From Alphaproteobacteria bacterium (GTDB lineage: Bacteria > Pseudomonadota > Alphaproteobacteria > Micavibrionales > Micavibrionaceae), in the NCBI GenBank assembly GCA_021775955.1, contig JAJFGU010000025.1, positions 1 through 47,051 of the forward strand: a stretch of 47,051 bases of DNA, read 5' to 3'. Shown in pieces: positions 23,505 to 30,865 of this stretch (position 1 is its first letter; each line of letters opens with the position of its first letter). The position numbers and the translations under genes were made by a program. The notes beneath the pieces are model-generated. The model saw only the letters and a program-made list of their open reading frames with translations, ran no database searches and was not told where the DNA came from.

Positions 23505-25078
23505 TGGCTACCAAGCGACAATTCGTTTCACACACCCTTGGCGGTGGCTGGGCTACCGACTTCGGCCCTGTTGCGCCCGTAGGGGCTGACCAGTCCGGGC
23601 GTGTGAGCATCCCGTTTCTGGTGGAGGCGGAGAATTGTTTTTACGAGCTGGACGGCGGGCCGCATAAAATCGGCGGCAGCACCAACGTCAACAGCACCGC
23701 GCTGGAGTCCGGGGCAGATATACGTGGGATCTTTGACCTGTGGCTGATGGGCACGTCTGGCTCCCCCACGCAGCACCGCATCACGCACGTTGGCACCACC
23801 ATCAAGAAAGATGACGCCGACGGCACCTTCACAAACCTGTTCACCGGGCTGGAGACGGGCAAGAACCCCTCCTACATGGTGATGGAAGACCTGCTGATAA
23901 TGGCCTCTGACTCCACGGTGGATGTGCCGAAGAGCTGGGATGGCACCACCGCGCAGAATCTCGCCGGGACGCCGCCGAACTTCGCCTTTGCCGTGGAGCA
24001 CAAGAATCGGGCGTGGGCATCGGGCGACGTGGCCAAGCCATCACGGTTGTACTACAGCGCCCTGCTGGATGGCGCAGACTGGATAGGCGCAGGCTCCGGC
24101 ACCATCGACATCAGCCCGGATGACGGGGATAGAATCACAGGCCTTATATCGCACAAAAACGAGTTGTGGGTGTTCAAGGGGCCGTACCATGGGTCGATAC
24201 ACCGGATTGCCGGTAGCTCGCCCACAGGGGCCGACAGCTTCGCCAGAGACACCTTTATCGAGGGGCTTGGGAGCGTCAATCACAATTCCATCTTCCGTTT
24301 TCGGGATGACATCGGCTTTATGTGGTCCGATGGGTCCGTGCATAGCCTCAAGGCCACCGCTTCCTTCGGGGATTTCAGCGCTGGGGCGCTTTCTGCCGGG
24401 CATCACGAGTGGAACGACCAACACGTTAATCTTACCGCGCTAAATACGGCGCAGGCAGTGAATTCCCCTAGAAACGGCTACGTGTTGTTTGCTGTGCCCA
24501 TTGATGGCTCCACTGTGCCGAGCATTATCCTGATGATGGACTATCGCTTTGACCCGGTGCGCTGGTCTACGTGGCCCGCTTACGCCTCGGTCAGCTTGGC
24601 TTCTGTGATTGATGCGAGTAACAGTAACCGGCACAAAATGGCGGCTGGCACGACAGATGGTTTCGTGACTTTTATAGGCCAGGTGGCCAGAAATATCAGC
24701 GGCAACGCGATCTCTTACAAGTGGACCACGCCGTTCGTGGACTACGGGAGCCCAATCCAGAGGAAGTACATCTCCATCGCGGCGCTTTCCTTCCAGCCAC
24801 GCGGAGCCGGGAACATCACCTTCGGCTGGGGAAGGGACGGCAACACTATGCAGACCCATTCGATTGCCCAAGGCGGCTCATCGACGCTTGGCACCTTCGT
24901 GCTCGGCACCTCCGTGCTTGGTGGCGCGGCGCTTGCCAATAAGTTCATGGAGCTGGAGGAGGGCGGAGAGTTTGGTGCGATCCAGTATCAGGTGACGAAT
25001 AGCACGGTAGACGATGATGTGGAGGTCCACGGGTTCTCAGTGGCGTTAAGCTCCGGAAGCTGGTCTACGGAGGGATAG
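23504..25078 (+). CDS. Beta-propeller tail protein, gp10/nozzle-like
   Basis: In this 524-residue beta-rich protein there are repeated blade-like segments: MEDLLIMASDSTV, FAVEHKNRAWASGD, LISHKNELWVFKGPYHGSIH, FRFRDDIGFMWSDGSVHSLK and MMDYRFDPVRWSTW. The alternating W/D pattern matches the beta-propeller of podovirus tail accessory proteins such as P22 gp10. These proteins close the portal channel and carry the spikes. The order portal, adaptor, propeller agrees. It overlaps the adaptor (TGATG). Confidence 0.65.
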   Translation: MATKRQFVSHTLGGGWATDFGPVAPVGADQSGRVSIPFLVEAENCFYELDGGPHKIGGSTNVNSTALESGADIRGIFDLWLMGTSGSPTQHRITHVGTTIKKDDADGTFTNLFTGLETGKNPSYMVMEDLLIMASDSTVDVPKSWDGTTAQNLAGTPPNFAFAVEHKNRAWASGDVAKPSRLYYSALLDGADWIGAGSGTIDISPDDGDRITGLISHKNELWVFKGPYHGSIHRIAGSSPTGADSFARDTFIEGLGSVNHNSIFRFRDDIGFMWSDGSVHSLKATASFGDFSAGALSAGHHEWNDQHVNLTALNTAQAVNSPRNGYVLFAVPIDGSTVPSIILMMDYRFDPVRWSTWPAYASVSLASVIDASNSNRHKMAAGTTDGFVTFIGQVARNISGNAISYKWTTPFVDYGSPIQRKYISIAALSFQPRGAGNITFGWGRDGNTMQTHSIAQGGSSTLGTFVLGTSVLGGAALANKFMELEEGGEFGAIQYQVTNSTVDDDVEVHGFSVALSSGSWSTEG

Positions 25079-25447
25079 ATGGACTTTCTCGGCACCCCGG
25101 TCGCCTCCCTGCAATTAGGGCAACTGCGTCCTGCCAACACGACAGCAGCCAGCCTTTACACTTTGCCGGCTAATACCGAGACGAACGTGCGCTCCGTGAT
25201 CGTCTGCAATGTCTCGTCAGCAGCGGCGAAACTCAGGATCTTTCATGATACTGATGGAACGACCTACGATCAGGGCACTGCGGTGTTTTATGACGCGCTG
25301 CTTGAAAGCGGCAGGACGCTTGAGTGGGAGCCAACCGATCTTTGGTTGAGGGATGTCTCTGGGCATATTGCGGTGCGCACGGACACTGCCAGCGCGCTGA
25401 CCTTCAGCCTGTATGGGCGCGAGTTTGAAATTGCGGTGACGAGATGA
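25079..25447 (+). CDS. Beta-sandwich virion protein, 122 aa
   Basis: ATG 25079 directly follows the preceding TAG with GGAGGG upstream. Strands such as NVRSVIVCNVSSAAAKLRIF and SGHIAVRTDTASALTFSLYG indicate a beta-sandwich typical of small phage tail or capsid proteins. No enzymatic motif. It overlaps the next gene (ATGA). Confidence 0.6.
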   Translation: MDFLGTPVASLQLGQLRPANTTAASLYTLPANTETNVRSVIVCNVSSAAAKLRIFHDTDGTTYDQGTAVFYDALLESGRTLEWEPTDLWLRDVSGHIAVRTDTASALTFSLYGREFEIAVTR

Positions 25448-26202
25448 TCAGCTCTTACCCGACGCCCCCGACTGATTTTCTGCTTGAAGTTGCGAAAGGC
25501 AACATTGGCGGCGTCGTCGGGGTCAATAAATTTGGGCGTAATATGGACATCGCCGCAGGGACAACCGAGGATATCTGGGACGGTTCAGCGCTGTATTCAT
25601 TTCCGGCTACCGCGCTGATGACGAGCATCAGTCAGACGACTGACCAGGTGGCAATGCGCGGGGCGACGATTGAGGTTCAGGGGCTTGATGCGAGCTGGGA
25701 CGCGGTGACACAGAATGCCACCCTCGACGCCTCTGACACAACGACGGTAGTGACGCTGACGACTGCGCTGATAAGATGCTTCAGAATGAAGGTGCTGGCC
25801 AATGTGGTGGGTGCCTCAGAAATAAGGGTTCATAACGCAGGGGAGACCCAGGACTATGCGATTATCGGCACGGGAAACAACCAGACGGAAATGGCTATCT
25901 ATACTGTGCCAAATGGCAAGACAGCCTATCTAGTAGACTACTATGCGAACATGAATCCAGCCGCCACCAAAGATCCAACCACCATGCAGATACGGTTGTG
26001 GTTTCGTGATAATGGCAATGGCCATGAGTCACGGCTTATGAACACGCTTGGGCTCGATGCAGATGCGACGTCGCATTTTAGTCACGCCTTCAATCCTTAC
26101 ATGATAGCGACGCAGAAAACGGATATTTATATCGACGGCACAACGGTGGGCAAGGCGGCGGACATCTCTGCCGGGTTCGATTTACTGCTGGGGACAAATT
26201 AA
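25444..26202 (+). CDS. Conserved phage virion protein, 252 aa
   Basis: Beta-rich, with the series GVNKFGRNMDIAAGTTEDIW, then DGSALYSFPATALMTSISQT and ATIEVQGLDASWDAVTQNAT. This matches a widespread but unnamed family of marine and freshwater phage virion proteins. The C-terminal half has another beta domain. It is probably a tail or capsid fibre component. No named function. Confidence 0.6.
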   Translation: MISSYPTPPTDFLLEVAKGNIGGVVGVNKFGRNMDIAAGTTEDIWDGSALYSFPATALMTSISQTTDQVAMRGATIEVQGLDASWDAVTQNATLDASDTTTVVTLTTALIRCFRMKVLANVVGASEIRVHNAGETQDYAIIGTGNNQTEMAIYTVPNGKTAYLVDYYANMNPAATKDPTTMQIRLWFRDNGNGHESRLMNTLGLDADATSHFSHAFNPYMIATQKTDIYIDGTTVGKAADISAGFDLLLGTN

Positions 26203-27120
26203 ATGGCAATCAGTGTCTTTAAATCATGGATTTCCGGTGAGGTGCTCAGCGCGAGTGATTTAAACTCGTCCTTCACCCAAATCACGGGGAACGGAGAGGA
26301 TCTCGGCTGGCCGGCAACGAAATCGAAGGACATGGATGGCAATGAGCTGGTGCTCGACGCCGACGGCGATTCCAGCCTTCACGTCAGCACGGATGACCAG
26401 CTTGACCTGAAGCTCCAAGGTGTGGATGCCTTCATCTTTGATGGCACCACTGCCTCCATTGTCAACGGCATGACCTTCGGCGCGACGGCGACCGGCACCG
26501 ACCCGACAATCACGGCACAAGGCACTGACACCAACATTGGCATCAATCTCGTCACCAAGGGCACCGGGACGATCAAGCACAACGGCGTCACGGTCGCCGG
26601 CATGGATATTATCTCCAGCGGCAGCGCCTCGGCAGTGGCGTCCGTGGAGTTCACGGGACTCACCTCGGCCTATCAAGCGTACAAGCTGATCTTCGAGGGC
26701 TGCACCCCGGCAACCGACGGTACGAATCTCTCCATTCAGTTCAGTGATGACAACGGATCGACTTGGATGACTACCGTGGGCGATTACCATTGGTCTAACA
26801 GGTGGAATGATGCCGGCGCGGCCTCCATCGCTGGATCGACGAACGATTCGAGGATTTACCTCGTCGCCAACAATACATCGCAGGGCAGCACAGCGGGGGA
26901 GGAGGGGTGCGGCGAGGTGATTCTTTATAACCCATCAAGCGCCACCGACCGATGCAAGTTGACGTGCCAGATGACCTTTGGGCAAACCACGGGCGATCAC
27001 GTCCATTCTGATGGGTCCGGGATGGCCACCGTGGATACGGCCATCGACGCCTTCCGGATACTGTATGTATCCGGCAACATCGCCGCCGTCAATTACACGC
27101 TTTATGGGCTAAAGAAATGA
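26203..27120 (+). CDS. Tail fibre-like protein
   Basis: A 305-residue protein. The N-terminus (WISGEVLSASDLNSSFTQI) is the typical virion-anchoring start of phage fibres. Repeating Asp/Thr beta segments follow (ITAQGTDTNIGINLVTKGTG). The C-terminal beta domain contains YKLIFEGCTPATDGTNLSIQ and FRILYVSGNIAAVNYTLYGL, a pattern found at fibre tips. It is a receptor-binding candidate. It lacks an intramolecular chaperone, which instead appears in the protein at 27835. Confidence 0.65.
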   Translation: MAISVFKSWISGEVLSASDLNSSFTQITGNGEDLGWPATKSKDMDGNELVLDADGDSSLHVSTDDQLDLKLQGVDAFIFDGTTASIVNGMTFGATATGTDPTITAQGTDTNIGINLVTKGTGTIKHNGVTVAGMDIISSGSASAVASVEFTGLTSAYQAYKLIFEGCTPATDGTNLSIQFSDDNGSTWMTTVGDYHWSNRWNDAGAASIAGSTNDSRIYLVANNTSQGSTAGEEGCGEVILYNPSSATDRCKLTCQMTFGQTTGDHVHSDGSGMATVDTAIDAFRILYVSGNIAAVNYTLYGLKK

Positions 27121-27404
27121 AACAGATCGTAGCTTGTTTTTGCATGGCTCTGGCGGCGAGCGCACCTGCCGCCGAGCAGGTAATTCCGACACCGAACGCC
27201 CTCTTTGTGGAGCGTAGCGGCGGTGACTTGCTGTGCCTGGCATTGAGCAATGACCCCGCCCTGATGTGGAAATGCCATCCCGTAGACAGGACAGTGACTT
27301 TCTCATGCCGGAAGGACGATTTGGCCGGGGGTGCTGTGTGCTTCAGGTGGAACGATGCGACCGACACCCAGATCATGAAGAGCAAAGGCAAGGTTCGCTT
27401 TTGA
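27117..27404 (+). CDS. Secreted cysteine-containing protein, 95 aa
   Basis: ATG 27117 overlaps the fibre stop (ATGA). The start MKQIVACFCMALAASAPAAE has a Sec-type signal peptide with likely cleavage after PAA. The mature part contains four cysteines (LLCL, WKCH, FSCR, VCF) that could form two disulfides in the periplasm. Placement among virion genes suggests an envelope-modifying or superinfection role, which is inference only. Confidence 0.55.
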   Translation: MKQIVACFCMALAASAPAAEQVIPTPNALFVERSGGDLLCLALSNDPALMWKCHPVDRTVTFSCRKDDLAGGAVCFRWNDATDTQIMKSKGKVRF

Positions 27405-27411
27405 TGGCGAT

Positions 27412-27825
27412 ATGAGCTTCCCTATCGAAATCCGCATAGCAAAAAACTCTGAAGGCGGAGTGGTGCGTGAGCTGGTGCGTGAAAGTGGCTTTGCGCCAGA
27501 GTCCTTGGCCATGCTGGACTGGACCGACATCGAGCCGTATTGGATTGTGGCGGAGAACGGGAAGATATGCGGCTGCTTGCAGGTGACGGTATCCAAGCCC
27601 ATTGGCAGGCTGGAATACCTGGCCACCGATGATGCGCTAAACTTCCAGCAGAAGGCGCGAGTGGTGAAGAAACTGCTGGAGACGGGTTGTAACATGATTG
27701 GGCAGGCGGGTGTGCATATGTTGAGTGGAACGGTTCCCTTCAAGTACAAGGGCTACAAGCGCATGCTCAAGAGGCGCGGCGCAGTAATCACCAATCAGGG
27801 CAATGTGTTCCTGAAGCGAGTTTGA
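27412..27825 (+). CDS. GNAT-type acetyltransferase-like protein
   Basis: The 137-residue protein has YWIVAENGKICGCLQVTVSK (strand-turn-strand, residues 45-64), then GRLEYLATDD and QKARVVKKLLETGCNMIG, in the order of a GNAT fold. The usual Q/R-x-x-G-x-A motif is not strict (FQQKARVV). Such genes often occur in phage virion regions with no known substrate. It comes after the secreted protein without overlap. Confidence 0.5.
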   Translation: MSFPIEIRIAKNSEGGVVRELVRESGFAPESLAMLDWTDIEPYWIVAENGKICGCLQVTVSKPIGRLEYLATDDALNFQQKARVVKKLLETGCNMIGQAGVHMLSGTVPFKYKGYKRMLKRRGAVITNQGNVFLKRV

Positions 27826-27834
27826 GGTAGCATC

Positions 27835-28908
27835 ATGGGTGGATCAAGTCAGACCACAACGGTAACGCCGGCTCCTATTTCTGCGGAGGACCGGGCTTTC
27901 AAAGAGGGCTCTCTCAAGGTCCAGCAACAGCAGCTTGAGGCTTTGATTTCCCAGCAGGCTTTTCAGGAGAAGCAGTTTGGGCTGGTGGAGCCGCTACTTC
28001 AGCTTCAGGTTGAAGATGCGCAGACGGCCAGAGAGCGGGCGCTGGAGCTGCAACCCATCGAGGATGAGCTGATTCAGCGCCAACTGGAGATCATCCGGAG
28101 TGGTGGCGCTGCCACCCCTGAGCAGCAGGCCGCCATTGAGGGCGTGCGCCAGTCTTCATTGGAATCCGGGGAGCGTGACATTAACCGCTTTCAGGAGGAA
28201 GCCACAGGCAGGCTCAGGAGTGAGCTCGCACCATCGCTGGGGCTCCGTCCTACCGACTCACCGATACTTGACCGGGGCGCACTCATCGGGCAGGAGGCTG
28301 TGAGGCAGCAGGGCGATCTTGCGTCCAACCTGGCGACGGCTTCTGCTAATGCCGAACTTAACTTTCCGCTGGCCGCCAATCAGGTGCAGGGAGCCTTGAG
28401 CATCTCGCAGCAGCAGCTTGCCAGCTCAGCCAATCAGTTCCAGCAGCAACTGGTGCAGCAGGCATTCCTCAACCGCCAGCGTGTCGTGGGCGACACCGGC
28501 AACCAGGGCCTCGGACTCGCCAGCATCGGCTCAGGCGGCTTCCCGGGGCTTGGGACCGGCGGACAGATAAGTAACAGCTCATCGAAGTCAGGCGGCGGGC
28601 TCGGATCTATCCTGAGCGGTGGCGGTTCGCTGCTTTCGGGGGCGAGTGCGGCCGGGCTCTTCTCTTCCAAGGCCCTCAAAGACAACTTTGTGGCAATCGA
28701 TGATGACGCAATTCTTGAGGAGTTTGCCGACATGGACATCGCCAAGTGGACGTACAAGGGCGAGGAGCGTCAGCATATCGGGCCTTTTGCCGAGGACTTC
28801 CAGCAGAAGTTCGATGTGGGTGACGGCGTGACTATTAACTTTATCGACGCCATCGGTGTGCTGGCTTCTGCCGTCAAGGCGCTGTCACGCAAGGCGCAGG
28901 TCGCCTGA
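27835..28908 (+). CDS. Coiled-coil protein with S74 self-cleaving domain
   Basis: A 357-residue protein. Residues 15-200 are Gln/Glu/Leu-rich helix (LKVQQQQLEALISQQAFQEK), followed by a Gly/Ser-rich linker (residues ~225-275). From residue 277 comes a Peptidase S74-like intramolecular chaperone: SSKALKDNF, AKWTYKG, then RQHIGPFAEDF and NFIDAIGVLASAVKAL. In that family a Ser-Lys pair cuts off the chaperone after trimerisation. Joining it to a long helix rather than a beta-helix is unusual. It precedes two large internal proteins. Confidence 0.65.
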   Translation: MGGSSQTTTVTPAPISAEDRAFKEGSLKVQQQQLEALISQQAFQEKQFGLVEPLLQLQVEDAQTARERALELQPIEDELIQRQLEIIRSGGAATPEQQAAIEGVRQSSLESGERDINRFQEEATGRLRSELAPSLGLRPTDSPILDRGALIGQEAVRQQGDLASNLATASANAELNFPLAANQVQGALSISQQQLASSANQFQQQLVQQAFLNRQRVVGDTGNQGLGLASIGSGGFPGLGTGGQISNSSSKSGGGLGSILSGGGSLLSGASAAGLFSSKALKDNFVAIDDDAILEEFADMDIAKWTYKGEERQHIGPFAEDFQQKFDVGDGVTINFIDAIGVLASAVKALSRKAQVA

Positions 28909-28909
28909 T

Positions 28910-30865
28910 ATGCCATTGGGTCTAGGGTTTTCCGAGGAAGAGGAGTTTCTGTTCGCCAAGCCGCAAGCCAAGCTCGCGGAGGCAGGTGCGCTGCCGGGTG
29001 GTGGTGTGCCGCAACAGCAGCCTGTGCCGCAGCCAGAGGCTCCTACGCAAGCTCCCGTGGAAGCGCCGCAGCCAGCAGCGAAGAAGCCCATCGCGGGCGT
29101 CCCGCAGTTCAAAGACGATCCCATCGGTGCCATTGGCTTCCTGATGCAGCAGGCTGGTGCTGGACTTCAGGGCAAGGAAACGCCTTTGCAGCGGTTCCGG
29201 ACTGAAGCGCGGCTGAATCGTGCGCAGGAGCTACAGAACTTCAATGCCGGGATCGATATGGTGGGCAAGCTGGAGAAGCAGATGCGCGGTCTCGATGAAG
29301 CGTCGCGTGCGGCCATGATTGAGTCCGTCAAGAAAAACACAAGCCTGGGCGATGTCCTGCCGCCGGAGATATTCGACATGCTCCAGAAGGGTGGAGATAC
29401 GGCCAGCAAGATCGTGGATAGCTTCAAGGGCTTCGGGGAAGCGCAGAAACAGCTTCTGATAGATGCGGCGGGCGGCGATCCAGCAAAAGTGCCGGGCGTG
29501 ATGAAGAACAAGGCCTTCATGGAGCTGCTGACGACATCCAGAGATCGTGAGCACGGGCCGAGTGCGGTTGCAAAGAGCAAGGCGGTGCAGGACTTTATCA
29601 AGAGCGTTGCGCCCGAGGAGGATCTGGCGAGCATCATAGACGCTGACACTGGGCTGCTGAAGATCAGCAACTCCGAGTTCATCACGCTAAATGACAAGCT
29701 GAAAGAAGTCAGTCCGGGGTTGGCGCTTTCTGACCCGGAGCTGGGCTTTGCGCTGGATAACCCCGGAGAAATGGGGCGGCTGTCTCAGGACCAGCGTGAT
29801 TTGCGTGTCAAGGAGCAGATCAAGGCGTCTGAAAAGGCCAGCACCACGTCGCAGCTCGACAAGACCATCGCGGCGCTTAATCTGTCGCCAAAGGACGCGA
29901 AGGAAGCGCGGCTGCGGCACCTTGAGAAGCTCACCGGCAAAGGTGATTTTGACCGTCGCCTGGACGAGCTGGTTCGCAAGGGTGATATCACCGAGAAGGA
30001 TGCGACCAAATTCCGCAAGGCAAAAATCGCCAAGGATTCTTCTGGCAAGGCGTTTTCGTTCTCCATTGGCGACGATGACACCATTACCTTCACCGAGGGC
30101 ACCGCTGATAGCGTGGGCCGTGCCGCAGCGACGAAGAGAAAGCAGCGCGTCCTCACTAAACAGGTTGAGACGGTCAATTTCGTCGATATCTCGAACAGGA
30201 TTGAGGGGGTGCTGCAAAGAAACGAGGGCGCTGGAACACGCGCTGCGAAACTCGCCAAAACGGCGGTAAATCTCCGTGCTGAAGTGAAGTCCGGGCTCAA
30301 CATTTATCGCAGGACATTCGCGCAGCCCTCGAAGGCGTTCGGGAAGCTGTCCTTTGACCCGCAAAATGACGGCTCTGTGTCGCGGCTGGTTGATGACGTG
30401 GAGAAAACCGTGCAGCTCGACGGCGGTGAAACGGTTAAATTCTGGGGCAAGCTGGGGAACGCCTCGGCTGAGTTTAGATCGCTTATGCTGAGCGCAGCCA
30501 TCGCGGGTGCTGCTGCTGCCGACCAGCGGGGACGTGGCCTGTCTGACAAGGATTTGGCGCTGTTTATGAAGCAGGTAGGCTTTGATGAGAGCGACCCAAG
30601 CTTGATCACCAAGCGGCTACGCTCCGTGCGCGACACCATCATGAGTAAGGCACGCCGGGAATGGCAGGCGGCTAACCCGGAGTTGGTAGCCAAGGGAGAT
30701 CAGTTCCCCGGCTTCGATGCGATGATTGCCGGTGCGCCCGAGTTTATGTCCACCTCCGCCCTGAACAGGGCCGTTGATGAGCTTGGAAAAAACCCGAACA
30801 GCTTTGGAACTAACGAGGAAGTAACTGAATTGTTCGCTGAGCTAAAGCGCAGGGGAGGGAAGTAA
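28910..30865 (+). CDS. Large internal virion/ejection protein candidate
   Basis: The start is ATG 28910, just after the previous stop; the 28856 reading lies inside that gene. The 651-residue protein has a Pro/Gln/Ala-rich linker at residues ~30-60, then an almost entirely alpha-helical body rich in Lys, Ala and Glu with no catalytic motif. Podoviruses place such helical proteins after the fibres as ejection proteins that enter the cell before DNA. TAATG couples it to the next gene. Confidence 0.55.
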   Translation: MPLGLGFSEEEEFLFAKPQAKLAEAGALPGGGVPQQQPVPQPEAPTQAPVEAPQPAAKKPIAGVPQFKDDPIGAIGFLMQQAGAGLQGKETPLQRFRTEARLNRAQELQNFNAGIDMVGKLEKQMRGLDEASRAAMIESVKKNTSLGDVLPPEIFDMLQKGGDTASKIVDSFKGFGEAQKQLLIDAAGGDPAKVPGVMKNKAFMELLTTSRDREHGPSAVAKSKAVQDFIKSVAPEEDLASIIDADTGLLKISNSEFITLNDKLKEVSPGLALSDPELGFALDNPGEMGRLSQDQRDLRVKEQIKASEKASTTSQLDKTIAALNLSPKDAKEARLRHLEKLTGKGDFDRRLDELVRKGDITEKDATKFRKAKIAKDSSGKAFSFSIGDDDTITFTEGTADSVGRAAATKRKQRVLTKQVETVNFVDISNRIEGVLQRNEGAGTRAAKLAKTAVNLRAEVKSGLNIYRRTFAQPSKAFGKLSFDPQNDGSVSRLVDDVEKTVQLDGGETVKFWGKLGNASAEFRSLMLSAAIAGAAAADQRGRGLSDKDLALFMKQVGFDESDPSLITKRLRSVRDTIMSKARREWQAANPELVAKGDQFPGFDAMIAGAPEFMSTSALNRAVDELGKNPNSFGTNEEVTELFAELKRRGGK

